A stretch of 64,000 nucleotides of DNA, from assembly GCA_963971575.1 (NCBI GenBank), contig OZ020611.1:24411279-24475278 (forward strand). The letters are read 5' to 3'. The notes beneath the pieces were generated by a model. The model had not been told where the DNA came from, did not search any database, and saw nothing but the letters and a program-made list of their open reading frames with translations. The position numbers were made by a program, and so were the translations under genes. This document shows positions 20,734 to 32,351 of the stretch, one piece after another; positions within the stretch are counted from its first letter, which is position 1, and the number at the start of each line of letters is the position of its first letter. This DNA is from Liopterus haemorrhoidalis. Its lineage: Eukaryota; Arthropoda; Insecta; Coleoptera; Dytiscidae.

Positions 20734-22019
20734 ATACATACATACATACACACAAACGAACTAACTTATATATTAGTATAGATACTATATACTATTTCAA
20801 CCTGATACATTATAGAAAATTATGCTAAAATATATTGAACATATAATAAAAATGAGCACAAATTGTAAAAAACGCGATTTGCACCTTGAGAATGCTCCGT
20901 CGGGGGCTGTCCGAGCAAAGACTGCCTGTTGACTGGTGAAAATGCTGCTGTTTATATATTGTTTTGTGCCTTCATCCATTCGAAAACGAAGGACTAATAT
21001 AAAACGATTAAATAGTATAGGCAATCAGAAGACTGCCTGCCGTCCGATTATAATGCTGCTGGTTATATACTGCCCTTCTCCATTCTACAGATGAGAATAG
21101 GTAGTCTCTAATCTACCGCAGAATCAAAATTTCGTATTCTACAGAATATTATTAAACGCTTAAAGAGGGAAGGTATCTTGGAGTATGACCAAGGATCTCC
21201 TGCTTCGCTAATCTATGGAATGGTTCAGGGTTTTCTCCAAACAAATATTTTTTATGGCAGCGAGCAATCTGCGATTGGCATGATAATACCGGAAACGTTT
21301 AGAACAAATAAAACAAGAAGATTGGCACAATTTACTCATTATGTACAAATAATGCTGATATTTGGCTCGTGAGAAAAATGAGTTCCGCCATTCCTGGCAT
21401 AGTATTCCCTTTCAGAAACTAATAACTGTCGTCAATCTCGGCTTGCAAAGATGCGGAGCCAAGCACAAGAATGAAAAATTCTATACTTTGGTAAATACCA
21501 GACTATAATGCTTGATTTTGTTGTTTCTAAAGAGAAGTTTTGTGTTAAAAGGAGTTCTTGCCAATCTTGGCAAGTATTTGGTTCCAGTTAGAGCGTACCC
21601 TATTATGGAATTAATGAATATATTGATTAAACATGTTTATTAACAATTGTTATTTGTTTTGAATTATTATCTTTAAATAGGATTTGTGAATGTTGTTATA
21701 ATTACATCAGAGCACCGAGCAATCACAAATGAAAAAATTGGGAATATATCATTAAAATTTATATAGGAGTATAATTTATTCACATGCATCAAAATAACAA
21801 ATTTAATATTAGATAAAAGCGTTAGGAACTTATCATTTAATCTAGAACAGAGATCGCGACTCCAAGACATGCACGCAGACGATTTGAAATGGAAATAATA
21901 TTTTTTTGAATTTTATTTAACATTGCCACATAGAATTAAAATGTAAGATATCATTATTACATAAGTAAAATGTAAGAATGAAGATCATATTGGACTATGT
22001 TAGATGTTATCGAAACGAA
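20734..22019. other. Unassigned stretch with a diverged duplication
   Basis: At 20918-20960 and 21029-21070 the order GACTGCCTG, then AATGCTGCTG, then TTATATA, recurs, so about 110 bp is duplicated. No gene was recognised in the rest. A 64-codon plus-strand frame at 21178-21372 has no known domain. Confidence 0.35.
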
Positions 22020-22330
22020 ATTTCAAGGTTTTGAAATGGGAATCTTTGGAATATACAGAATTTCCTGGATCTATTGAATGTTGAAGATATCGGGATAATT
22101 TTTTCAACATGAAATATAAAGAAAAAGAAGCTAAAATATCTTGGACATGTGATGAAGAAGGAGCACAAAAACCGTAGCCTACAGAATATTATATAAAGAA
22201 AAGTTGGAAGAGATCCTAAAAGACCAAGAATATTCTGGAATAATATCTTTTAAATTATTTTGCAATGGTCCAATATTAATGCGGACACCTTTATTTTGGA
22301 CGTTTGCCATTGCTGATAGTACTAGGCTAA
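22020..22330 (+). pseudogene. RTE-type LINE, 3' end fragment
   Basis: In broken frames the plus strand reads FEMGIFGIYRISWI, LKYLGHVMKKEHKN, LQNII, GRDPKRPRI, and a final piece with CNGPILMRT and FAIADSTRL. These correspond, in order, to the FEMWMYRRILRISW, LGHIMR, GRRxxSW and final LFRAA..IANL segments of insect RTE-type proteins. It is the same broad family as the split LINE at 13205-16600, but on the other strand and at least as degenerate. The reverse transcriptase proper is absent. Confidence 0.6.
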
Positions 22331-22750
22331 AATAGTACAATATAATGAGTATTAGTATCAAAAAGATATAATACTTCAAGAGTAATATAAAAAATAAATT
22401 CGGACGTTTCGGAAACTATTCAACAATCTGTTTCCGTCTTCAGCGATCACGAGAAGTGATAAACATTTCAGTTTTCTTCGAGTTTTTATACCGACTATTG
22501 TAAGAGTGGGAGCAGGTTATAGGTGCGTTGCTATTGGTTGGGTGGTTGGGATCAGGTATGGGTAGGGATGGGTCTACCTGCTGAGGATTAACGACCGGAT
22601 TAAGGTTATTTATCACATTATTGTGTGGTAATGAGTTGTTTGTTACCGGATTACTGACTTGAGGATTAAAAGGAATGTTTTGAATAATGTTAAGCCAGAG
22701 TTGAGGAAATTCTATGCTGGCTCTGGGGACCCTCTGGGGGGCCAACATTT
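22331..22750 (-). mobile_element. Penelope-type 3' or terminal region
   Basis: The minus strand is open for 102 codons at 22440-22748 (an Asn/Pro-rich sequence that I cannot assign). It then carries a well-formed hammerhead-like motif at 22402-22443 and the GAAACGTCCG words. This layout resembles the terminal repeats of Penelope-like elements. No reverse transcriptase or GIY-YIG residues are seen. Confidence 0.5.
22402..22443 (-). ncRNA. Hammerhead-like motif, best-paired copy
   Basis: On the minus strand: CTGAAGA, C, stem GGAAAC, loop AGATTGTTGAATA, stem GTTTCC, then GAAACGTCC. The six-base stem is perfect. Core blocks CUGANGA and GAAA are present, followed by GUC, the usual cleavage triplet. 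Confidence 0.5.
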
Positions 22751-22769
22751 TTTACTATTATATTGACAA

Positions 22770-23090
22770 AAACCTCATAAAAAAAAAGAATTTTCAAAAA
22801 TAAAAAACTGTTTGTGCATCCACGCATTAAGATGTTTCATTTGATACCTCACTAAAATTTTTTTTCACATATTTGTTCATATTTATCCCGCGCAGTATTT
22901 TTTTGACCTCTCGATAGTTTTCCTATATGTGGGTTAAAAAGTAGTATAAGTATGCCAAATTTAAACTTTCTATGTTCAGCAGTTTGGCTACAATTGGCTA
23001 CAACTTGGCTACCGTATAGACAGACAGACAGACACATGAGTGACGTTATAAGGGTTTTTGGTGGTCATACCTACAAAACCCTAAAAGTTA
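22770..23090 (+). repeat. Dispersed repeat C, copy 2
   Basis: Follows the same order of words as 6800-7110 (CAAAAATAAAAA, CGCATTAAG, TTTCATTTGATACC, CCTATATG, TATGTTCAGC) and ends in a (CAGA)n run and ACCTACAAAACCCT. Confidence 0.5.
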
Positions 23091-24140
23091 AAAATAACTA
23101 GAAAATAATTAGGCCACCAAATACAATAATTTGAAGCTATATTCACAATACAACAAAATAGCTACAATTTGCCTCGTCGTAAGTACATATGCATGAATTA
23201 CTTCACAAGATGGCGTCTACAATTCAATTTTTTCATTTAAAATTCATTTTTTTATGATGTTAATTTATATCCTATTATATACATAAAAATTCACTGTAAA
23301 TTTTGATGTATAGTTTGTTACTAATTTTAATTCAGAGTTACTTTGCATGAGAAACTTGTGAAAACTGGTGCTTACACTGCCCTTAAGTATCCGAAATGCG
23401 TCATATTGTTTCTTTTATTACTTATTTTCACACGTACGGAAAATACAACAAGCCAACATTATGCAAATTTTTATGCCGACAAAAATGTCTTACTGTAATA
23501 AAATATTTTTTGATATATAGTAGATCTTGTAGAAATATGTTACACGGCCTCAAAAATTTTTATTATTATCGTCTGAGGAGTAAAAGTTACCAGCTGCGCT
23601 TTCAGATTTGTCAAAGGAGTCGTCTCTATTCTCTGAAGAGCAGTTTTGGGATGAGTTTGTCAAAATCTTGGAAACTAAAGTGCGTATTTCAGATTTGTTA
23701 CGGCAGTGTGAATTGTGGATATTTTATACAGCACTTTTTTCACCACACAAAAAATTAAACTGCAAAAGAATTTCAAAATATCACTACTACTGTATCAAAA
23801 TACGAATGAAGCTGGTAGAATCGTATTAAAATTATAGAGTAAAGGTGTAAATAAAATAAATGGCCATTTATATTCTGAAGGATTCGGAGTTAAACGTGTT
23901 CAGTAAAAACAATAGTGTTTCTTAGCTGAAAGCATGTAAAACATATTAAGTAAACCCGCTATTATTCTTCTTTCTTATTTCTGTCCAGTGTAGTTAATTA
24001 TTAAATAAATAATTTATAAAATATATCAATGCATTAATATCAATATATCAATGAAAAATAAAATTGAATTTACTACAATAGATAAAATTGACAGTTAACA
24101 CGTTTTATTCCCGAAACCTTCAATTGTTATTCACTATATA
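23091..24140. other. Unassigned stretch
   Basis: Two overlapping plus-strand frames (23396-23829, up to 120 codons) have no recognised domain and overlap each other out of phase. No repeat partner was identified. Confidence 0.3.
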
Positions 24141-24178
24141 CGACGGGTATATAGTATAAGTTTAAAAAAAAAAAAAAA

Positions 24179-24505
24179 CTAAGAAAGAACCTTTTTTTTT
24201 TTTTTTTTGAAACAAACTGTTTCATTGTTTTCATAATATTCTCCTTTAAGATTTATACACTTTTGCATGCGTTCAAACAAATTCTCGAAACAATTTATCC
24301 ACTCTGAAGTTGGTATCTCAAAAATATGGTTTTCAAAGGCTTCAACAGCTTCTTGAATTGATGAAAATCGCTTTCCACGCATTTTTTGTTTGACTTTGGG
24401 GAACAAAAAAAATTGAATACGGGCAATGAGACATTAATTCGACGTTTTTCTCCTTCAAATAATCAATTGTTTGACGTGCTGTGTGGAAGTTTGCATTTGT
24501 TACAA
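24179..24505 (-). pseudogene. Mariner transposase C-terminal part (element 1)
   Basis: Reads HTARQTIDYLKEKNVELMSH, CPYS, then a frameshift, then VKQKMRGKRFSSIQEAVEAF, and ends with FERMQKCINLKGEYYENNE. This is the end of a mariner DD34D transposase. The segment that should hold the last catalytic aspartate (PDLAPxD) is deleted between CPYS and the following lysine-rich part. Protein sequence is close to the C-terminus of element 2. Confidence 0.75.
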
Positions 24506-24515
24506 TTTCCTACAC

Positions 24516-25092
24516 CAGAGGTTCTTTAACTTATGTAGTCCGAGGACCCCCTCTTGAACATTTTCTTTTTGTGGACCCCATCCCTACCCTAGGCATTTTA
24601 CGTCATTCTTGAGACTTAATTTCTGGCTCAGTTATCTCATGGGCACTACGTTATAATAAATATTGGTAAAAATGTATCGCTGGTTATTTTAATAAATGGT
24701 CTTGAGCATTTATAGAGATGAACATTTTTATTTGCATTACGAATAAAAAACATAAAATGAATAAAAATAGTAGTAAAAAGAATTAGAAAGGTTACAAATT
24801 ATAATACGTTAAGCTCATACAAACATTTCTTGGACAAATAGATCTTATTATAATATGTTTTCAGTAAATAATTTGCAGTTGAATAAAAATAATTACATTT
24901 TTCCTAATTATTGTTTAGTTATGTCAATAACTAGTTAGGTAACAACATATACAAAAAGTCCTGACCATGTAGGATTTTTATTAAATGAGTTATTTAAATA
25001 AAAGCGAAAATTTGGAAGATGTAAAGTTAATGTCAAAATTGTTTCGCGGCCCCCGGTAGTGGATACTCGGACCCCCGGGGGTCCGCCAAATC
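24516..25092 (+). mobile_element. hAT-like MITE fragment inside mariner 1
   Basis: Begins CAGAGGTTCTTTAACTT, a standard hAT-style terminus, and contains GGACCCCCT, GTGGACCCC, CGCGGCCCCC and GGACCCCCGGGGGTCCG. These match the GGACCCC-rich non-autonomous hAT type seen elsewhere in animals. The expected CAGxGG terminus at the right is missing, and no 8-bp duplication can be shown. Mariner sequence resumes at 25093 (CCATCGGGAACAGATC, the codons for KICSRW). Confidence 0.55.
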
Positions 25093-25449
25093 CATCGGGA
25101 ACAGATCTTTTTCACAGCTAAATGTTCATGCGAAATCGAATGTATTGCAATCTGCGATATGCCAAAGGATGCCTCTATCTCACGGTAAGTCACATGCCGA
25201 TCATCTTCAATCATTTTGCGCACAGCATCGATGTTTGTTTGAATCACAACCGATTTTGGTCGACCTTCACGAGATTCATCACTGACGGGTGCAAGACCTC
25301 GACGAAATTTTGCAAACCAATTGTAAACAGTCTTTTCTGATGGTACTTCATTACCAAAACTTGAACGAAGCGAATCTATGCATTGTTGTTGAGTTAGGCC
25401 TTTACTTAAATCGTAAAAAAACAACGAAACCTTCACGAGTAATATCCAT
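25093..25449 (-). pseudogene. Mariner transposase N-terminal part (element 1)
   Basis: Starts at ATG 25449 (MDITREGF), then a frameshift near 25425 leads into FYDLSKGLTQQQCIDSLRSS, EVPSEKTVYNWFAKFRRG, ESREGRPKSVV, DAVRKMIEDDRHVTYREIEA, IHSISHEHLAVKKICSRW. These are the paired helix-turn-helix domains and linker of a mariner transposase. The frame then runs into the hAT-like insertion. The first two catalytic aspartates are lost with the deleted middle. Confidence 0.8.
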
Positions 25450-25621
25450 TTTTTTTCAAAAACTTGTTTTTTTAAACGCACACTGTCAACAAACTATTCG
25501 GTCAATTTATAAGCTGCCACTATTTCACAATAAATAATGTAAAATTTTACGAATATAGTAATGACACTTTTCAATATTGCCATCTAGTGGTCGTTTGTAA
25601 AAACATAAAAGGTAACCCTCG

Positions 25622-27289
25622 TTAAAACGTATCAAAATATCGATGTAATAGAGCGATAAAGATACAAAGTATCTATACCTGCCATCGATATTTACTTCTC
25701 TACAACTAGGAAACCCAGATATTTTCAGGCTCGTCGCCGCTCTTGGGTACAAAAACAAACTGTGAGGGAGACCTAAGAGTAACTGGAGTGCACTAGTAAG
25801 TATAATGAAATATTTTTAAATTAACTTGAAAAGATCTCCACGAGTCATCCTGAAAAGATACTGCAGAGAAAAATCTGTTGAAAATGCATTGAGATTCCAG
25901 CCATGGTTGTAGATAGAAACAAGAACAAACGCATCTAATTCAGACATGACATATGAGTCCTGTGTGTGAAATTAAGACTTCTGAAAGGGAAGTACGATTT
26001 AATCGACTTTATAAAAGGTTATTCCAGCTCCGGTAGTATTTTATCAGCTGTGTGACCGGAATCTCAAATAAGGCACTTTTCCAATCCAGACTCGAACCAA
26101 CTCTGACACTTTTAACTCGATGGAATTGTTTTAAAACATTTAAATTTAGTTAGAAGCAGTTCGATATTTTCGGTTGCTGAACATACAAGGATTACAATGT
26201 CCACATAAATATTTAATCTTAATTTTATTATCATGGGATGTATGGAATTAACCTAATAGTATTGTTTAGCGATTTTTTTATTTTATGTAAACAATATTTA
26301 GCTTTAATGTTAGTTTGGAATAAGAACGGTTTAATTTTAAATAAGGATATAAAATAATAGCATCAATGTTCATAGTTATTTACGGCGTTAAAAATACAAA
26401 ATCTTCCATAGCAAATATTAAAACATGCTGGAAGAATGTATTGTATATTTTTCTGTAACGTAAATGATAAGTGATATATTTCAGTTTGAAGTAGAACACA
26501 AAGAAATCGTGTCTTTATTATGTCAACGGTTCTGAGTCTTTTTTGGACTGTTTTTTATTTTACTTCTTTTGTCGCAAAAACCAAAATTATGGAGCGTAAC
26601 TCAAAAGTGATATAATTGTGATATAAGGCTAAAAATGTATAAGTTTACCAATTTTTCGAATAAAAATCAAATTTTTTTCTTTTATTTTTTTTATTTGTTT
26701 TAAAGAGGCGTCAGCAACTTGGCTATTGGCCCCGGATACATATATTTGTACAAAATATTATTTTTACATATTATAAATATATAACATTTTTAAATTTTGG
26801 AGAAAACATTAATAGATTTTAGATAATTTATTACATTAGAGAGATGATCTTGGTTGTTGCTTAGAGCTTCTTTGAGTGATAATGGGATTTGGAATCTTTA
26901 CCTCTCAACTTGATAATTAGGACAGTCGAAAATCAAATTTTCTTTCCCTAAATTTTTTTAATTTTAGCCAAAATACAGTTTCAAGCAAAATTTGGGATGA
27001 GGATTATGAAAAAGGTATTTAAAAAATTCATGTTTTCCTAGTTTTTGAGTTAGAGCCGATTTAGATTAGTTTGCCTATAATTTTAAAACTTTTACCCAAA
27101 CTTCTAAATGGACCCAATTTTGTTGAACTATGACAAAAATACATATTTATATTAATTTTCAATAAAATCGAATACAAACGTTTTTTGCTTAGAATTCACG
27201 ATTTTTTAAGGTCTAACCCTTACGTTTTTTTTTCGATTTTTTGCCGTTTTAGGATTTTGAATTACTGCCCATACATACTTTAATAATTG
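25622..27289. other. Unassigned AT-rich stretch
   Basis: No gene or repeat partner recognised. Several long T runs are present, and the right part may be decayed sequence of the repeat D family. Confidence 0.35.
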
Positions 27290-27600
27290 GTTTATTTAAG
27301 CCTATTTTTTTTTTTTTTTTTTAGACAGTCAGTGTAGGAGAATTTTAAATATTCAAACCGTAGATTTCTATCCCTAACAATTTTTTAGTTAGGATTTATC
27401 AAATTTTCAAAAAATATAAAAAATAATTAAAAATTTAAAAAAAAAATCATTTTGTTTCAAAATATGGTTACAAGTCAATTTGAACCTCAAAATTTCAAAA
27501 ATTTCAACCGCAGGTCTGAACGAAACACAATAGTGTTTCGTTTTTGAGATACGTCCATGCAAAGATGAAAATTTCTATAAATCACACCACCAGTTCGTCC
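27290..27600 (-). repeat. Dispersed repeat D, second copy
   Basis: Reverse complement of 3120-3370: GTGATTTATAGAAATTTTCA, GTATCTCAAAAACGAAA, GCGGTTGAAATT, GTAACCATATTTT, AAATCCTAACTAAAAAA, and AGAAATCTACGGTTTGA appear in the same order. Only one unit of the left array is represented. Confidence 0.65.
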
Positions 27601-29613
27601 TAAACAAAGAAGTCATTTTTGCTACACTTCCTTTCACCCAATATTATGATAGCCAGATGGAAAGCCAAGGTATTAAATTCCTAAGAAAAGGGGGGAAACA
27701 AATACAACTTAAAGTTGGCCAGACTAGCGTCAGTGGAGACGGGCGGGGTTTATGATTATAATAATCAAGAAGGGGCAGAGCTGATTCCAAATAAGTTCCC
27801 AGAAATTTATACTAACAGTAGTACTAAATAGGGCGCCAGTTAGTCAAACTGTCATTTGTTTAAGTGATCAGCGCAGACTAACATACGCTGAACTGTCCTA
27901 CCTTGAATTTCCGTCAATTCTACCCTATAATGTAAAACTAGGAGAAATAGGGGCTATTTAAAGTATCCACAAATCTAATAAAAAGCAAAATGAGTGTCCC
28001 TTTTATTATTCGGCAGAGAGTGCCGAAGTGGTGTTAAATAATAGTGTATAAAATAACATACAACCTACACCACAAAACACACAAATGAAGAGTGGGGGCC
28101 CCACTCTTCATGTCACGCTGACCACCGTACTTGTCTCATCAACAATTGGAGGCGTTACACGATTGAAATAATCTTTAGAGATTTCGGCTAAAGTGAGGTG
28201 AGAAAGTGTCGACTAACAAAGCCATTGGATGCTTTTTAATTATACATTTATTTGATATTTAATAAACTGTCAGTTTGTAGCATGATTTCCGGATACTAAG
28301 TCCCTCTTTCCTTTCGATTCCAACGCTGACTTTTAGAACGATATCCCAACACATCTTACTTTTTCTTCTGTGAGTATATTGCTATTCCGTACACCCTGTG
28401 TAACATTTGTTTATAAAATAGCCACTAAACAAATTGGATGATATACTTAAAATGCTGATACACATCTAAAACTGAAAATAAATAACCTAACTTTTCCCGG
28501 ATAGAAAACATAAACAAGTTTAGTAAGAAAAAGAGAGTAAAACTGTTAAAAGACGCCTGATCCTGCAAGTATCGAGTTGCAAGGTGTACATTGAGTGCAA
28601 TAGCAAGGACTGCCAGATATTGGTCTTGGCTTCACTGCTCGCATATTACTTTCTTGATGGAATTAAAGTGTATATAGTGTTCTTGAGTGGAACACTTTTA
28701 TTTTTATAGTTAATATCTCGTCATATACCAACAGACTAGTTTCTACACATTGCGGCCAAGTGACACTTTATGATATGACTTTTATTGAAATTTTTATTAT
28801 ACACACGTCACTTTAAACTTTAAGATTAAAGCCTAACTTACACTTTAGAGTATTACATAAATTGCTAGAATTTTCTAAGAATGAACATTATATCGCTAGC
28901 TGTGCAACTAGTCTAGAGCAGTAGCCTCCAAACAATTTTGCTCACGTACTCTTCAACCTGAACAAAATAAATAGCACGTTTAAAACCCTTTGTGTCCCAA
29001 TAAGACATATACGTCCAGATAAATGTTGAAGGTGTCCAGAGGGAAATAAATGCATTATATATTCGTTCAGCCTTTATCTCAGTGCTCTTGGCACCATATT
29101 AACTATTGCCTCCAAAAAAATGGGATTGGATCACTTAATAGGGTATTTGGTAGAGACCGTAGAAGTATTCAGTGATGAAAAAAATCATTTTACCATCTAT
29201 TAAGAAACGTAAGTTTCTGCATCGTTTTCTGTAAAATAAAAAAAAAAAGGAAAGGAAAAAGTTTTCGGATCTTTTGTTTCTCACACTAAAACGTAAATAG
29301 ATTATGGTAGGCAGCTCGCGAATTTAATTTCAAGACGAAAGTATGGTAGATCATCTACCGGAACTAAGTTGTCAAATGTACCAAAAAGAAGACGGAATCC
29401 AGAACAAGCAAACCAAGTTTTAACGAAAATGGGGGTAAATCCCCGATCAGAACCCGCCTGACTTCTTTTTTATTCTTTATTTCCCCTAGGCCTTGCGGCG
29501 TTTAGGGTTTTAACTGCTATATGAAAATAGAAATACTCATACATAATTATAATACAGTACAATTACAAATTTGCTTCAATAAATTTTATATGAATTTTCT
29601 TCTTTTTTATTTT
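27601..29613. other. Unassigned stretch plus LINE 3' tail
   Basis: 27601-29450 shows no gene I can recognise. The part at 28080-28200 is GC-richer and contains GGGGCCCC. 29460-29613 probably contains the 3' untranslated tail of the R1/LOA-like LINE that starts at 30397 on the minus strand. Confidence 0.3.
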
Positions 29614-30397
29614 TCATTTTCCTCTGGTGTCCCTCTCTTTCTTCCTCTCTTTTCGGCTTCCATCTCTGGTCTCCTTCCTTCTTGACTCCAGTTCTTCTGC
29701 CCCTCTTTCGTCTCTTTTTTCGCTTCTCTTCCCTCTTTTCTTCCCTACTCCTTTGCCTCTCTCTTCCTTCCTCAGTTCTGTCTTACCTCTCCGCATTCCT
29801 TCCTTCTTTCCTCGAGTACTCTCACCCACCTTTCTCCCTTTCCTTCTTCACTCAACAGCTCCTTTATCTCTTCCTCTCATTTTATCATCTTTCCACATCT
29901 TTTTGTTAGGTTTTCCAAGGTTTTTTCCTCTTCCCTACACATTCTGCATAGCCTCTGGTTCGGCCCAATACCTATTACTCTTCATCTCCAGATCTTAATC
30001 TGGCAATCCGCCTAACTCTGCCCCCTGCCGTTCCTCTCCTCCGTTTCAAATATTTAGCTATTCCTACCATCCTTATCTCTCTATACCTTTTCACATTCCT
30101 TGAATTGTCTATTCTTACTGTTCTTTCCTGCTCCAGTACCTCGTCTCTCCTCCTCAATTCTTCTAGTATGTTTCTTCCTCCGTTTCTCTTTCGTTCAGCT
30201 TCCCTTGTGTCCATCCCACATCTCCAATAGTAATCTTTCCTTGTTTCTCCCCATTCCGACAGTTTACCCTTTTGTTCTTCCTTCATTCTTTCTTCCCAGC
30301 ATTCTCTTAATATTTTCCTTCTTAACCCGCCTGACTTTCCATTCCCAAAAATTATAATCCAGCTCAAGGGTTTATGTCTTGGTACTGTGGATAACAT
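29614..30397 (-). pseudogene. R1/LOA-like LINE, C-terminal region
   Basis: The minus strand reads LRRKILRECWEERMKEEQKG, then LSEWGETRKDYYWRCGMDTR, EAERKRNGGRNILEELRRRD, VKRYREIRMVGIAKYLKRRR, GGRVRRIARLRSGDEE, a stop, then a continuing, very basic and glutamate-rich tail (EEEIKELLSEEGKGERW and ELRKEERGKG). This is the region after the reverse transcriptase of a LINE type common in insects, with the usual order of a YLRR-type segment, an ARLRxGNxE segment and an acidic-basic coiled-coil tail. The Cys motif is degraded. The strong purine bias of the coding strand makes the plus strand look like a pyrimidine microsatellite. Confidence 0.6.
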
Positions 30398-30403
30398 CTA
30401 GAA

Positions 30404-30732
30404 CAGTGTTTCCCAACCGCTGGTCTGTGGACCGGCACCGGTCCGCAAGATTTTCTTTTTTTACCATGCAACTATTCGCCTAATAAGTTATAACCCACTT
30501 AATTTTGAGATGAGAATCTCGGTCCTTAATCTGTTAATTGCTTAAGTAATAATTTGTTTCTTTTTTCACTAATTATAAGTGATTCTTTGTTTGTTGTTTT
30601 TTTTGTGTGTGTAATCTGTGTAATAAAAAATATAAAACTTTTGCGATACACATTACTTTCTTAACTTGCCGGTCCGCGATTATTTTCTAGGTTGCTTGCC
30701 GTTCCGCCATGAAAAAAGGTTGGGAAACGCTG
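30404..30732. mobile_element. hAT MITE with perfect 8-bp duplication
   Basis: Starts CAGTGTTTCCCAACC and ends GGTTGGGAAACGCTG. Flanks are ATCTAGAA on both sides (30396-30403 and 30733-30740). Internal GGACCGGCACCGGTCCG and GGTCCGCG words are typical of this non-autonomous hAT group. 329 bp, no coding capacity. The identical duplication suggests a fairly young insertion. Confidence 0.9.
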
Positions 30733-30740
30733 ATCTAGAA

Positions 30741-31640
30741 GCTTGCAACCGAACACCTGAAGGCAGTTCCAGTCCTGGAGTTCCAGCACAGCTGCCAGGA
30801 GAGGGATAAATATTTCCGCTAATGTGTTGGTTCTGAAGGGAACTACATCTAGGAGGACAATGTTTTGTAGTTAAGTTGTGAATTAAAACTCAAATTACAA
30901 TTCAAATACAAAAATTATTTTGTATTGGCTATTTGTGCATCACAGAACAAGAAGAAGTGGAAACCAAAATTAATAAATGTCTTGAGGAAGAAGAAGAACA
31001 AACATGGAGCGTTTATGGTTACACTAATACGCGCAGGGTCTAATAGTTAATAAAATCAGGGATACTCCAAACAAGTGGTAGCAAATCAAATGGCGAACAT
31101 TTTAATCCTTCCTTTCAATTATATCTAAATCCACTACTGACGTCCATCTATTTTTAAACAACAAGGGAAAACCCAAACAGTATCAATAAATCTTCCAGAA
31201 ATTGTATCTCATTTCCAGACAAACATAACTTATCATTCAATAGATGTCTCTGCTACACAAGTCAAGTTTAAGGTCGTCCAATGTCAATATATGTTGATTT
31301 GACATCGACTTCCCGTGCATCAATATCTTTCAAGATAAAAGAGACCAAGGATACAAATGTACGTCTGTCTTTTAACAGGAGACAATATTGAACTGGTAAA
31401 AGGTCATAGAACTTTGACTTAACTTTTCATAATACGTGGTTTGAATCTAACATAAATTTTGATAAATATTGACTATTCAGTTCATGTGAATTTTCGGAAG
31501 AGGTAAAATTAAAAAATGAATCCGGTAATGAAATGTTTTAAATTTTACTACTTAATTTATGATACTGAATACTGGTTCTTTTGAAATTATAAATCTTTTT
31601 ACTTTCAACCAGGGTCTATGCTTCCACTTCATAGAGAAGA
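30741..31640. other. Unassigned stretch
   Basis: 30741-30870 is GC-richer and open on the minus strand, and may belong to the same LINE as 29614-30397 if the hAT element split it. This is unproven. The rest is unassigned. Confidence 0.3.
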
Positions 31641-31647
31641 ATAAAAC

Positions 31648-31800
31648 CTTGCCGTAGCTACGTGGTAAAATAATGGCCTACGGAGTACAGGTAAGTGGGT
31701 TCAAATTTCGGACACCATTCGTTAGAACACTACTCGTTTGGACACCATAATTTCTTATTTTCCGATTCTCTGCAGTCAGCTAATGGGTCGACTCTGACTA
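31648..31800 (+). mobile_element. Possible tRNA-derived SINE head
   Basis: TAGCTACGTGG (31656 onward) fits a polymerase III A box, and GGTTCAAATTTC (about 31698) fits a B box about 40 bp later. The sequence lacks a clean cloverleaf, so it is not a working tRNA. No second copy in the window and no clear tail, hence low confidence. Confidence 0.35.
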
Positions 31801-32042
31801 AATATTTAATACTTAAAATGAGTATAACGTTTCAAAAATTATTTTAAAAAATCTGACTTTCTAATGACAAGATAAAATTCATCACAGCCTAGGATCTTCA
31901 AGAGGTAGTAAAAGACAGGGTTATAAGAGAAAATAGCAAATTTTATGTTTTTCAAATTTTATTTAGACTTTTTTCTATCCTTACATGAAAATTTTGACAT
32001 TTCTGTAGTCGTAAAGTCCTTTTAATCCTCTATTTTCTAAAT

Positions 32043-32351
32043 CAGGGGTCTTCAAACTGCGGTCCGTGGGACAAATCTGGCCCGCAAGAAGATATCATCC
32101 GGCCCGTAGACATTTTTTAAAAAGTTTACTTACATAAAAACAACAATTTATAATAAGCAGAAAATCGCAAAATGAAACGTAACTGTAACTATATAATAAC
32201 CGATTCTTAAAATTATTATTTTTATTAATAATATCATCATTATTATTAAGCTTATTTTTATAATAAGCGCCAAGAGCTCAGCTGAATTCAAGTTGCTCGG
32301 CCCGCCATATAATTAATATGGTCCACTTTCAAAAAAATTTTGATACACCTG
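32043..32351. mobile_element. hAT MITE
   Basis: Starts CAGGGGTCTTCAAACTGCGG and ends with the inverse of CAGGTGTATCAAAATTTT. Flanks TTCTAAAT and GCTTAAAT are a partly mutated 8-bp duplication. It contains GGCCCGC words near both ends. 309 bp, non-coding. Confidence 0.75.

Larger units (their letters stand above)
24141..25621 (-). mobile_element. Mariner element 1, interrupted and rearranged
   Basis: The upstream end (25610-25621, read on the minus strand) is CGAGGGTTACC and continues TTTTATGTTTTTAC, the same end as mariner 2 at 53826. The far end near 24141 is a decayed CGACGGGTA version, preceded by TA. Between the transposase halves, a hAT-like insertion plus loss of the central catalytic region occupies 24508-25092. 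The copy is dead. Confidence 0.75.

Noticed and set aside
29627..29998. Plus-strand 123-codon Ser/Leu/Phe-rich frame that could look like a membrane protein
   Set aside because: It is the antisense of the LINE C-terminal coding strand, and hydrophobicity comes from the pyrimidine bias.
31648..31720. Possible genuine tRNA gene
   Set aside because: A and B box words are present, but acceptor and anticodon stems do not pair into a cloverleaf.
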